Source: Lysobacter panacisoli (GTDB lineage Bacteria > Pseudomonadota > Gammaproteobacteria > Xanthomonadales > Xanthomonadaceae). From it: 64,000 bases of DNA. A program made the position numbers and the translations under genes. The stretch covers positions 3,667,399 through 3,731,398 of the forward strand of contig NZ_VLNU01000001.1 of assembly GCF_009765165.1 (NCBI RefSeq). Direction: 5' to 3'. The stretch's first letter is position 1; each line of letters opens with the position of its first letter. Below the pieces are notes generated by a model. The model saw nothing but the letters and a program-made list of their open reading frames with translations, had not been told where the DNA came from and ran no database searches. Shown here one piece after another: positions 25,211 through 34,340 of this stretch.

Positions 25211-25294
25211 GTAGCCCGGGTAAGCGAAGCGCACCCGGGGTTCGATGCACATCGATGGTCGACATCCCGGGTGCGCTTCGCTTACCCGGGCTAC
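25211..25294. repeat. Inverted repeat with 29-bp perfect arms between convergent genes
   Basis: Arm 25211-25239 and arm 25266-25294 are exact reverse complements, joined by 26 bases. The arm begins GTAGCCCGGGTAAGCGAAGC. It resembles the REP-like palindromes frequent in Xanthomonadaceae, and sitting between two convergent genes it may act as a bidirectional terminator. Confidence 0.9.
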
Positions 25295-25307
25295 TTGATG
25301 GCGATGG

Positions 25308-28300
25308 CTACGACCACTCCACTTCACGCGCGGCCAGCACGCGATCCAGCACCGACTTCAACGCCAGCGGCTTGACCGGCTTGGCGAGCAGCGACAGGCC
25401 GGCTTCGTGCACGGCACGGCGCACGTGTTCGCCGCGGTCTGCGCTGAGGACCAGGGTCGGATGCGGTCCGAACAGCTCGGCCAGGCGCGAGGCGAGTTCG
25501 ACACCCGTGTCGCCGTCGTCGAGGTGGTAGTCGAACAGCCACAGCGCAGCCGGTGCGCGGCGCAGCGCCACTTCCGCCTCGACGCCATCGCCGGCGGTGA
25601 CCACCTCGTAACCCCAGCGCGCGAGCACACCAGCCAGCGCATCCATCGCCTGCGGATCGTTGTCGACCACCAGCACGCGCAGGCCGTCGCCTTCGCGTGG
25701 CATCGACGTCGGCAGAGCGGCCGGTCGCGGCGCGCGCCCCACCCGCACCGAAAACGCGGTCCCCCGCTCCATCCCACTGCGCAATGCCAGTGGTGCGTCG
25801 AGCAGCTGCGCAATGCGCTCGGCGATCGATAAGCCAAGACCGAGTCCCTGACCCGGCGCATCTTCGCCGCGACGGAATTCCTCGAAGATCGCCGTTTGCT
25901 GCTCGACCGGGATGCCCGGACCGGTGTCGAGCACTTCGATACGCAGGCCATCGCCGGCACGACGCACGCCCAACAGCACGCTGCCGCGCTCTGTATAGCG
26001 CACCGCATTGGCGAGGAAGTTCTGCAGCACGCGGCGCAGCAGCTGCGGATCGGTATGCGTCCACGCGCGCGTCGGCACGAAGCGGAAGCGCAATCCACGC
26101 GCGGCGGAAATCGCGCGGAACTCCGACGCCAGCGGTTCCAGCACGTCGGCCAGCGGGAACGCGCGCGGCTGCGGCACCAGCCCGCCCGCTTCCAGCCGCG
26201 ACATGTCGAGCAGGCCGGTGAGCAGGTCGTTGGTCGAGTCCAGCGCGCCGCCGATCTGCGCCACCGTCTCGCGCTGGCGCGGCTCCTGCAGCTGCTGGCC
26301 GAGCGAATCGGCGAACAGCTGCGCGGCGTGCAGCGGCTGCATCAGGTCGTGGCCGATCGCGGCGAGGAAGCGGCTCTTGGCTTCGTTCGCGCGTTCGGCC
26401 TCGCGCTTGGCGACTTCGAGGTCGGCGGTGCGCTCGACCACGCGCAGTTCCAGCGTTTCGTTGGCCATGATCAGGCCGGCCTCGGCACGACGGAACGCGG
26501 TGACGTCGGTGAAGGTGGCGACGAAACCGCCGCCCGGCATCGGATTGCCGCGGATCTCGACGATGCTGCCGTCCGGCAACACGCGTTCGGACAGGTGCGG
26601 CGTACCCGCGCGCATGAAGGCAAGTCGCCGTTCGAGCGCGCGTTCGAGTTCGCGCCCGCTCCATCCACGCGACGGCAGTCGCTGCAACGCCCAGCGCGAG
26701 AGTTCGGCGATGGGACGTCCCACCTGCAGCAGTTCCGGCGGGAACCCGAACAGCTCGGCATAGCGCCGGTTCCACGCGACCAGGCGCAGCTCGGCATCGA
26801 CCACGCTGATGCCCTGGCTCATGTTCTGCAATGCGGCTTCGAGCACGCGCTGGTTGAAGCGCAGGTCGGCGGACGCTTCGCCGACGATGGCGGCGACGGT
26901 GTCGAGATCATGCCCGGTCGCGCGACGTGCGGCATCGAGCAGCACGCGCGCCGACGCCGAACCCAGCACCGCCGCGAGCTCGCGTTCGATGTGCGCTTCG
27001 ATCGATGCCGCGACCGGCTCGTTCGCTGGCACGTCCTGCAGCAACTGCATCACGCGTTCGCGCGGCAGGAAACGCAGGCCGGCGTCGCGCAGGGTCTGCA
27101 CGTCGAGACCGCGATGCGCGGCACGCGGCGTTTCGCGACGCCACATCGCCGCGAGCACCGTGGCGAACGTACCCACGAACAGGCTCGCGCCGACCGCGCG
27201 GCCGAGACGGCTCCATCCTGTGAGCCCGAACAGCCCATCCGGCGCGAGCCAGCCGAAACCGGCGGGACCGGCATGGATCCATGAGGGTGGCGTACCGCGC
27301 GCTTCCAGCGCCATCGGCACCAGCAACACCCACGCCCATGCAGTGAAGCCGCCGACGATACCGATCACCGCCGCGCGTGGCGGCGTCTGCGGCCGCCACA
27401 CCGCGAAGCACAGCGCCGGCGCCAGCGTCGCCAGTGCGGAGAACGAAACCGCGCCGACGTCGGCCAGCGCATCGCTGCCGGCGAGCAGGCGGCTGTACGC
27501 CCACGCCAGCAGCATGATCACCACGATGCCGCTGCGTCGCAGCGCCAGCACGCTGCCGCGCAGGTCGCTGCCGTCGTTGCGCGACCACGCGCCGCGCAGC
27601 AGGCCCGGCGCGAACCAGTGGTTGCCGATCATCAGGCTCAACGTGAGCGTGCTCACCACGACCATGCCCGTGGCCGCGCTGAGCCCGCCGAGGAACGCGA
27701 ACAGCGCCAGCCCTTCCTGCCCCTGCGACAACGGCAACGCCAGCACGTGCAGGTCCGACGGCACGCCGCTGCCGCCGAGCAGCGCATGACCCGCCGTCGC
27801 CAGCGGCAGCACCGGTAGCGCGATCAGCACGAGATACAGCGGGAACTGCCAGCGCGCGGTGCGCACGTCGCGCTCGTCGCGGCATTCGACGACACCGACG
27901 TGGAACTGGTGCGGCAGGATGAACATCGCCAGCGCACCGAGCAGCACCAGCGGCGCGAACCCGTCGGCCGGTGCGACCGGTGCCGGCACCGGCGGCGCTT
28001 CCGGCAGGTCGCCCAGGCCGATCCACACGAACAGGCCCAGCGCCAGCATCGCGGCGAGCTTGAACACCGACTCGAACGCCATCGCCAGCACGAGTCCGCG
28101 GTTGTGTTCGGCGGCGCTCGCTCGGCGCGTGCCGAACAGCATCGCGAACAGCGCCATCGCCAGCGCGACGTACAGCGCGCTGTCCTGCCACGCCGGCGCG
28201 ATCGCACCCTCTGCGGTGCGCGTGGTGAGCATGGCGAAACTCATTGCCACTGCCTTGAGCTGCAGCGCGATATACGGAATCAGCCCGAGCGCCGCGATCA

Positions 28301-28658
28301 GCGTGACCGTCGCCGCGAGCCACGCGTCCTTGCCCAGGCGCGTGGCGATCAGGTCGGCAAGCGAGGTGGCGTTGGTTTCGCGCGACAGCCGCACCAGCCG
28401 CACCATGAAGGCGATGCCGAGTGCGTACAGCAGGATCGCGCCGAGGAATGTCGGCGGAAGTGGCCAGCCGTAGCGTGCGGCCTGCGTGACCGTGCCGTAG
28501 AACGTCCACGACGTGCAGTGCACCGCCAGCGACAGTGCATAGACATGGCGCCAGTGGCGCGCGAGGACGGTCGGCCGTCGTTCGGCGTAGAGCGCCGTGC
28601 CGAACATCAGCGCCAGCCAGGCGAGGCTGGCCAGGGCGACGGTGGTGAAGCTCAGCAT
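25308..28658 (-). CDS. crbS: Transporter-fused hybrid histidine kinase, CrbS-like
   Basis: This 1116-residue membrane protein contains, in order: an SLC5/solute-symporter-like domain of about 13 helices (about 1-500; VHCTSWTFYGTVTQAARYGW, LADLIATRLG); a STAC-like linker (about 520-600); a PAS domain (about 625-730; ISVVDAELRLVAWN); a histidine kinase (IGHDLMQPLHA, His near 770; N-box LRRVLQNFLANAVRY; G-boxes DTGPGIP and GQGLGLGLSI); and a receiver (VVDNDPQ, Asp near 1042). This is the CrbS/MxtR architecture, sensing or coupling to small organic acids such as acetate. A hybrid receiver but no output domain implies relay to the adjacent LuxR regulator. Confidence 0.9.
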   Translation of the reverse strand: MLSFTTVALASLAWLALMFGTALYAERRPTVLARHWRHVYALSLAVHCTSWTFYGTVTQAARYGWPLPPTFLGAILLYALGIAFMVRLVRLSRETNATSLADLIATRLGKDAWLAATVTLIAALGLIPYIALQLKAVAMSFAMLTTRTAEGAIAPAWQDSALYVALAMALFAMLFGTRRASAAEHNRGLVLAMAFESVFKLAAMLALGLFVWIGLGDLPEAPPVPAPVAPADGFAPLVLLGALAMFILPHQFHVGVVECRDERDVRTARWQFPLYLVLIALPVLPLATAGHALLGGSGVPSDLHVLALPLSQGQEGLALFAFLGGLSAATGMVVVSTLTLSLMIGNHWFAPGLLRGAWSRNDGSDLRGSVLALRRSGIVVIMLLAWAYSRLLAGSDALADVGAVSFSALATLAPALCFAVWRPQTPPRAAVIGIVGGFTAWAWVLLVPMALEARGTPPSWIHAGPAGFGWLAPDGLFGLTGWSRLGRAVGASLFVGTFATVLAAMWRRETPRAAHRGLDVQTLRDAGLRFLPRERVMQLLQDVPANEPVAASIEAHIERELAAVLGSASARVLLDAARRATGHDLDTVAAIVGEASADLRFNQRVLEAALQNMSQGISVVDAELRLVAWNRRYAELFGFPPELLQVGRPIAELSRWALQRLPSRGWSGRELERALERRLAFMRAGTPHLSERVLPDGSIVEIRGNPMPGGGFVATFTDVTAFRRAEAGLIMANETLELRVVERTADLEVAKREAERANEAKSRFLAAIGHDLMQPLHAAQLFADSLGQQLQEPRQRETVAQIGGALDSTNDLLTGLLDMSRLEAGGLVPQPRAFPLADVLEPLASEFRAISAARGLRFRFVPTRAWTHTDPQLLRRVLQNFLANAVRYTERGSVLLGVRRAGDGLRIEVLDTGPGIPVEQQTAIFEEFRRGEDAPGQGLGLGLSIAERIAQLLDAPLALRSGMERGTAFSVRVGRAPRPAALPTSMPREGDGLRVLVVDNDPQAMDALAGVLARWGYEVVTAGDGVEAEVALRRAPAALWLFDYHLDDGDTGVELASRLAELFGPHPTLVLSADRGEHVRRAVHEAGLSLLAKPVKPLALKSVLDRVLAAREVEWS

Positions 28659-28742
28659 GGATACGCGGCAAGGCTCATGGGGTCAGGATAAACAATGCTT
28701 CCCTTCGCGCGGAGGCCGTCACGCCCACGCCGCTGCGCGTCG

Positions 28743-28950
28743 CCCCTCTTCCGCCCTGCGGCACCTTCTCCCGCAAGGGGAGAAGGGATACAAGCCCTTT
28801 GGACTGCGATGTCCCTCTCCCCTCGCGGCGACCGAAGGGAGTGCAGAGCTGAGAGGGACAGGCCGCCGAAGGCGGCCAGGGAGAGGGGCGTGGCACGCGC
28901 TTCTCCCCTCTTCCGCCCTGCGGGCACCTTCTCCCGCAAGGGGAGAAGGA
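28743..28950. repeat. Pair of direct repeats of a hairpin-forming element
   Basis: About 45 bases (CCCCTCTTCCGCCCTGCG onward to GGGGAGAAGG) occur at 28743-28787 and again at 28905-28950 with a single inserted G. Each contains the hairpin CTTCTCCC-GCAA-GGGGAGAAG. Between them is a further palindromic stretch. This looks like a compound REP/MITE-like element filling the 300-bp gap between two genes; no gene is seen there. Confidence 0.85.
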
Positions 28951-28960
28951 AGTACGCCCA

Positions 28961-31198
28961 TCAGAAGTCGTAGCGCACCGACAACGTGTACTGGCGCGGC
29001 GGACCGTAGAAGCCGGTCAGCACGCCCAGCGCGGCGTTGAGGTTGTAGCCGGTGGTCCGGTACTCCTTGTCGGCCAGGTTGGTGCCCTGCAGCGACAGCG
29101 ACCAGGCATCGTCGATCTGCCAGACCACGCCCGCGTTCACCAGGCCGTAGCCGTCCTGGGTGATCGGCAGCGCGCCGGTGCGGACGATCTCGGTCGTGGC
29201 GACCACGTCGCTCTGGTAGGTGTAGCCCACGCGCGCGGCAAGGTTGCCGCCGCCGGACAGGTCGGTGCGGTATTCGACGTTCAGCGCGCCCGAGAAGTCC
29301 GGGGCGTTGGTGAACTCCTGCTCGTCGGCGATGTTGACGTTGGCGTACATGAACTCGTCGTACTTCGCGTCCAGCCACGCCAGGTTGCCGCTGATCAGCC
29401 AGTTCGGCGTCGGCAGCCACTGGTATTCGACTTCCACGCCTTCCACGGTGCCCGAACCGGCGTTGGTGAAATCGCCGAAGAACGCATCGTTGACGCCGTC
29501 GCCATTGCTGTCGTAGGAGGTGAACACCGACAGCTGGATGTCCTCATACTTGTTGTGGAACGCGGCCAGGTTGAGGAACAGCGTCTGGTCAAGGAACGCC
29601 ATCTTGCTGCCGATTTCGTAGCTGTCGACCGACTCGTCGTCGAACGGCTCGGCCGAACGCGGCACCGCGGTCGCCTGCGCGCGGATGTTGTAGCCGCCGG
29701 ACTTGAAGCCGCGCGTTGCCAGGCCGTAGACCATGATGTCGGGCGTGATCTGGTAATCCAGCGAGATCTTCGGCGAGGTGTTCTCGAAGCCGATGCGCTT
29801 GTCGAAGTTCGCCGCGATCGGGGTGGGGTTGTTGGCCGCGCAGCGCACCGCCAGCGTGGTGAACGTGGCATCGGTGTAGCAGCGGTTGAGCACGACCGCG
29901 TGCTTCTTCTCGTCGGTGTAGCGTGCGCCGACGTCGAGCTTGAGCCTGTCGGTCAGGTCGAACGTCCAGTCGGCGTACATCGCGAGCTGGTCGGTGAAGA
30001 TCGTGCCCTGCGTGTCGCCGAAGGACAGGTTGAAGAAGTTGTTGAGCACCTGGCCGCCGGCCTCGCCGTCGAAAGCGTAGAGACCGACCACGCCGCGGCT
30101 GCGGCCGCCCGCGTCGTAGTTTACCTGCAGTTCGTTGCTGAGCTGCTCGTCGCTGTAGAACGCCTTCACGTCGGCGATCTTGTTGGGCAGCGTGTCGAAG
30201 TCGATGTTGGTCTCGGTGTCGGACTCGCGCTTGGCGAGGACGTACTTGAGCGTCCAGTCCTCGTTGATGCGCCAGTTGACCGTGGCCGAAGCGCCCTTCA
30301 TGTCGGTGTCGTTGACGTTGGGCATGCCGCTGCGGATGTCGTAGCGGTCGTCCAGCGGCGCGACGCCGGGGGCGAAGCGGTTGGGCGCCAGCATCTTCGC
30401 GCCGCGCACGCCGGACTGGTCGTCCATCCAGTCGAAGGCGAACTGGATGTCGAGATCCTCGTTCACGTACGCGCCGAGCTGGCCGCGCATGGCGAGGATC
30501 TCCTTGTCGCTGACGTCCTGCCCGCTGAACTCGTTCTCGCCGAAACCGTCGCGGTTGAAGCTGCCCACGGCCAGGCGGCCGCGCAGTGCGCGGTCGCCGA
30601 CCGATCCGCCGACCGACGCCTTCACGTCGAGCTGATTATAGTTGCCGACGGTGATCGAGGCGCGCCCGTCGGGCTCGACCGTGAGGCCGCGCGAGATGTA
30701 CTTGATCGCACCGCCGATCGTGTTCTTGCCGTACAGCGTGCCCTGCGGGCCGCGCAGCACTTCCACGCGCTCGGCGTCGAACACGTCCAGCAGCGCGCCC
30801 TGCGGACGGGCGATGTAGACGTCGTCCATGTAGATGCCCACGCCCGGGTCCACGCCCCACAGCGGATCGGACTGGCCGACGCCGCGGATGTAGGCGGTGA
30901 CGGTGCTGCTGGAACCGCGCGCGGCGTAGATGGTGAGGTTGGGCACCTGCGCGTCGAGATCGCCCAGGTCCTCGATGTTGAGCTTGTCCAGCGCGTCGGC
31001 GGTGAACGCGGTGACCGCGACCGGCACTTCCTGCAGCGTCTCCTCGCGCTTGCGCGCGGTGACGGTGACGGCGCCGAGGTTGGTGGCCTTCGCCCCTTCC
31101 TGCGCGGGCGCGGTGTCCTGCGCCATGACCGGCGGCGCCATCAGCGCGCAGGCGATGGCGATGCTCAGTCCGGTGCGGTGCTTGTTGCTGTGGATCAT
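28961..31198 (-). CDS. TonB-dependent outer membrane receptor
   Basis: This 745-residue receptor has a signal peptide (MIHSNKHRTGLSIAIACALMA, cut after VMA), a plug domain (about 60-170; AVTVTARKREETLQEVPVAV, RGPQGTLYGKNTIGGAI) and a beta barrel ending in the aromatic YTLSVRYDF. GGGGAGGAG precedes the ATG. It imports an unknown substrate using TonB energy. The divergent GntP permease 201 bases away could carry the same or a related substrate across the inner membrane. Confidence 0.95.
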   Translation of the reverse strand: MIHSNKHRTGLSIAIACALMAPPVMAQDTAPAQEGAKATNLGAVTVTARKREETLQEVPVAVTAFTADALDKLNIEDLGDLDAQVPNLTIYAARGSSSTVTAYIRGVGQSDPLWGVDPGVGIYMDDVYIARPQGALLDVFDAERVEVLRGPQGTLYGKNTIGGAIKYISRGLTVEPDGRASITVGNYNQLDVKASVGGSVGDRALRGRLAVGSFNRDGFGENEFSGQDVSDKEILAMRGQLGAYVNEDLDIQFAFDWMDDQSGVRGAKMLAPNRFAPGVAPLDDRYDIRSGMPNVNDTDMKGASATVNWRINEDWTLKYVLAKRESDTETNIDFDTLPNKIADVKAFYSDEQLSNELQVNYDAGGRSRGVVGLYAFDGEAGGQVLNNFFNLSFGDTQGTIFTDQLAMYADWTFDLTDRLKLDVGARYTDEKKHAVVLNRCYTDATFTTLAVRCAANNPTPIAANFDKRIGFENTSPKISLDYQITPDIMVYGLATRGFKSGGYNIRAQATAVPRSAEPFDDESVDSYEIGSKMAFLDQTLFLNLAAFHNKYEDIQLSVFTSYDSNGDGVNDAFFGDFTNAGSGTVEGVEVEYQWLPTPNWLISGNLAWLDAKYDEFMYANVNIADEQEFTNAPDFSGALNVEYRTDLSGGGNLAARVGYTYQSDVVATTEIVRTGALPITQDGYGLVNAGVVWQIDDAWSLSLQGTNLADKEYRTTGYNLNAALGVLTGFYGPPRQYTLSVRYDF

Positions 31199-31399
31199 TC
31201 GACGCTCCTCCCCCAATCGTTGGCCGAACCGGCCAGCGGCCGGGCGAAATGGACGACGGACCCTCCCCCGTCTTGCGGCAAGACTAGGTCCGCGCGCCAC
31301 GCCGACGCTGCTGTACCTTCGGACAATGCCGGCGTCAGTCGACCGCGCGGAGACTCGCTGCCACGAGGGGGCGTCCGCAAGCTCCACAAGGACCGGGGA
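31199..31399. promoter_or_regulatory. Divergent promoter region between TonB receptor and GntP permease
   Basis: Only 201 bases separate two divergent starts, so promoters of both must lie here. No clear operator palindrome was picked out. Shared control is plausible. Confidence 0.45.
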
Positions 31400-32797
31400 A
31401 TGGCATTTCTGATCGTGCTGGCCGCGCTGTGCTTCCTGATGTTCGTGGCCTACCGCGGCTACAGCGTGATCCTGTTCGCCCCCGTCGCCGCGCTCGGCGC
31501 GGTGCTGTTGACTGACCCGACGCTGGTCGCGCCGATGTTCACCGGCCTGTTCATGGACAAGATGGTCGGCTTCCTCAAGCTGTATTTCCCCGTGTTCCTG
31601 CTCGGCGCGATCTTCGGCAAGCTGATCGAGCTGTCGGGCTACTCCAAGGCGATTGTCGCCGCGACCATCCGTCTGTTCGGTGCGGGCCGCGCAATGCTGT
31701 CGATCGTGGTGGTGTGCGCGCTGCTGACCTACGGCGGCGTGTCGCTGTTCGTGGTGGTGTTCGCGGTGTATCCGTTCGCTGCCGAGCTGTTCCGCCAGAG
31801 CGACATCCCCAAGCGCCTGATCCCCGGCACCATCGCGCTGGGTGCGTTCACCTTCACAATGGACGCGCTGCCGGGAACGCCGCAGATCCAGAACATCATC
31901 CCGACCACGTTCTTCGGCACCAACACCTGGGCCGCGCCGTGGCTGGGCACGCTGGGCGGCGTGTTCATCCTGATCGTCGGCCTGGCGTATCTGGAGTGGC
32001 GTCGGCGCGCGGCACTTGCGAAGGGCGAAGGCTACGGGACGGAACTGGTCAACGAACCGGCGTCGTTCGCGGGCGAATCGCTGGCGCATCCGCTGATCGC
32101 GATCCTGCCGCTGGTGCTGGTCGGCGTGGCGAACAAACTGCTGACGGTGGCGATCCCGCGTTTCTACGGCGACAGCCACAGCTTCGATCCGGCGGTGATC
32201 GGCAACGCCGCGCCGGTGGTGCAGGAAGTGGCGAAGATCTCCGCGATCTGGGCCGTGCAGGGTGCGCTGTTGATCGGCATCGTCACCGTGCTCGTCTTCG
32301 CGTGGAAACCGGTGATGGCCTCGTTCGCCGAGGGCACGAAATCCGCGATCGGAGGCGCACTGCTGGCAGCGATGAACACCGCGTCCGAGTATGGCTTTGG
32401 CGCGGTGATCGCGGCACTGCCGGGCTTCCTCGTCGTCGCCAACGCGCTGGGCGCCATTCCCAATCCGCTGGTCAACGAAGCCGTCACCGTCACCGCGCTG
32501 GCCGGCATCACCGGCTCGGCATCCGGCGGCATGAGCATCGCGTTGGCCGCGATGTCGGACACTTTCATCGCCAACGCGAACGCGGCGGGCATTCCGATGG
32601 AGGTGCTGCACCGCATCGCGGCGATGGCGTCGGGCGGCATGGACACCCTGCCCCACAACGGCGCGGTCATCACCCTGCTCGCCGTCACCGGCCTGACCCA
32701 TCGCCAGGCCTACAAGGACATCTTCGCGATCACGCTGATCAAGACCGCCGCGGTGTTCGTGGCGATCGGCGTGTTCTACGCGACGGGACTGGTGTAA
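31400..32797 (+). CDS. GntP-family permease
   Basis: This 465-residue inner membrane protein with about 12-14 helices has features of the GntP/gluconate-citrate transporter family: FPVFLLGAIFGKLIELSG, LTYGGVSLFVVVFAVYP, DALPGTPQIQNIIPTTFFGT, ITGSASGGMSIAL and MDTLPHNGAVITLL. The family carries gluconate and other small hydroxy acids including 3-hydroxybutyrate. Given the PHA genes upstream, 3-hydroxybutyrate is a fair but unproven guess. A GGA-rich stretch precedes the ATG. Confidence 0.92.
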   Translation: MAFLIVLAALCFLMFVAYRGYSVILFAPVAALGAVLLTDPTLVAPMFTGLFMDKMVGFLKLYFPVFLLGAIFGKLIELSGYSKAIVAATIRLFGAGRAMLSIVVVCALLTYGGVSLFVVVFAVYPFAAELFRQSDIPKRLIPGTIALGAFTFTMDALPGTPQIQNIIPTTFFGTNTWAAPWLGTLGGVFILIVGLAYLEWRRRAALAKGEGYGTELVNEPASFAGESLAHPLIAILPLVLVGVANKLLTVAIPRFYGDSHSFDPAVIGNAAPVVQEVAKISAIWAVQGALLIGIVTVLVFAWKPVMASFAEGTKSAIGGALLAAMNTASEYGFGAVIAALPGFLVVANALGAIPNPLVNEAVTVTALAGITGSASGGMSIALAAMSDTFIANANAAGIPMEVLHRIAAMASGGMDTLPHNGAVITLLAVTGLTHRQAYKDIFAITLIKTAAVFVAIGVFYATGLV

Positions 32798-32802
32798 CGC
32801 GC

Positions 32803-34212
32803 TCAGCGCCCGCGCAGGCCGCGGAACACCTTGAGGATCGCCGTCACGCTGCGCGCCGCGTCGTCTTCGGTCGTGGCCCAGTTCGACACCGAGATGCGCA
32901 TCGCGCCACGCCCCTGCCACACGGTGCCGCCGAGCCAGCACGTGCCTTCGCGCTGCACACCGTCGATCACCGCGCGGGTTACGTCGTCATCGTCGTCGAA
33001 GCGCACCAGCACCTGGTTGAGCACCACGTCGTTGAGGATGCGCACGCCGTCTTCGCCCGCCAACGCCTCGGCCATCTGCGTCGCACGCGCGCAACTGCGC
33101 GCGATCAGGTCCTGGATGCCGTCGCTCCCCAAGGCCCGCAGCGTCGCGTAGACCGGCACGCCGCGCGCGCGGCGCGAGAACTCCGGCACCCAGTCCACCG
33201 CGTCGCGCTCGGCCCCGCGGGTCTGCACGAGGTACGCGGCGGTGGACGTCATCGCCGTGCGATGCGCCTCGGCGTCACGGACCATCGCCACGCCGCTGTC
33301 GTAGGGCACGTTGAGCCATTTGTGTGCGTCGGTCGCCCACGAATCTGCCAGGTCGATGCCGTCGGCGAGCGCGCGATGCGCGGCGCTCGCGCGTGCCCAC
33401 AGGCCGAACGCCCCGTCGACGTGCAGCCACGCGCCATGCGCCCGCGTGGCCTCGCCGATTTCGCGCAATGGATCGAACGCACCGGTATTCACATTGCCGG
33501 CCTGCGCGCAGACGATGGTCGGCCCATCAAGCGTGGCGAGCAGTTCGCGCAGCCGATCCGCGCGCATGCGCCCTTGCCCGTCGCTTTCCACGCGCAGAAC
33601 CGAGCGCGTGCCCAGGCCGAGGTAGCGCAAGGCCACGTCGATGGTGATGTGCGATTCGGCCGAAGCCACCACATGGATGCGCGGGGCGCCGATCAGTCCG
33701 TCGGCCTCCACGTCCCAGCCCGCGCGTCGCAGCACCGCATGCCGCGCCGCCGCGAGGCAGGTGAAGTTGGCCATCTGGCAACCGGTGACGAAACCTACGC
33801 CGGCGTCGCGCGGCAGGTCGAACAGGTCCAGCAGCCACTGCGCGGCGACTTCCTCCAGCACCGACACCAGTGGCGAGATCGCATAGATGCCGGCGTTCTG
33901 GTCCCAGGTGGACACCAGCCAGTCCGCCGCCAGAGCGACCGGCGTCGCGCCGCCGACGACGAAACCGAAATAGCGCGGCGAATTGCACGCGACCGCGCCG
34001 CGATCGACATGCCCCGCAATCAGGTCGATCACCTCGCCGCCTTCGTCGCCGTGTTCCGGCAATGGCGCGCGCAGCGCCGCGATCAACTCTTCGCGCGTGG
34101 CTTTCGCACCGACGTGGCGATCGGGAAGCCGGCGCAGGTAATGCGCGGCGTGCCGGCCGGCCTTCTCCAGGTATTCGTCGAAGACGGCGGACTGGAAGCG
34201 ATCGGTGGCCAT
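32803..34212 (-). CDS. PLP-dependent group II decarboxylase-like protein
   Basis: This 469-residue PLP enzyme of the glutamate/aromatic amino acid decarboxylase family has SPRYFGFVVGGATPVALAADW, GFVTGCQMANFT, CAQAGNVNTGAFDPL, HVDGAFGLW, and SWATDAHKWLN with the PLP lysine K298. The substrate cannot be read from sequence. It is soluble and of normal length. It ends 6 bases from the stop of the GntP gene (convergent). Confidence 0.9.
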   Translation of the reverse strand: MATDRFQSAVFDEYLEKAGRHAAHYLRRLPDRHVGAKATREELIAALRAPLPEHGDEGGEVIDLIAGHVDRGAVACNSPRYFGFVVGGATPVALAADWLVSTWDQNAGIYAISPLVSVLEEVAAQWLLDLFDLPRDAGVGFVTGCQMANFTCLAAARHAVLRRAGWDVEADGLIGAPRIHVVASAESHITIDVALRYLGLGTRSVLRVESDGQGRMRADRLRELLATLDGPTIVCAQAGNVNTGAFDPLREIGEATRAHGAWLHVDGAFGLWARASAAHRALADGIDLADSWATDAHKWLNVPYDSGVAMVRDAEAHRTAMTSTAAYLVQTRGAERDAVDWVPEFSRRARGVPVYATLRALGSDGIQDLIARSCARATQMAEALAGEDGVRILNDVVLNQVLVRFDDDDDVTRAVIDGVQREGTCWLGGTVWQGRGAMRISVSNWATTEDDAARSVTAILKVFRGLRGR

Positions 34213-34340
34213 GACGAGGTTCCGTTCGAGGGTTGGCGAAGGATACGACCCACCGGGCCGACAGCGGTCAACGTCCACGTCGCGGTGCGTGCACGCGCGG
34301 CCGCCTAGGCTGGTCCCGAACACTGGCACGGAGGCCGCCA

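Noticed and set aside
29555..32797. Open + strand frame of 1080 residues across the TonB receptor and permease
   Set aside because: Its first 1.6 kb is antisense to a well-marked TonB receptor and reads as valine/arginine/alanine-rich nonsense typical of GC-rich antisense frames. Only the part from 31400 (GntP permease) is real.
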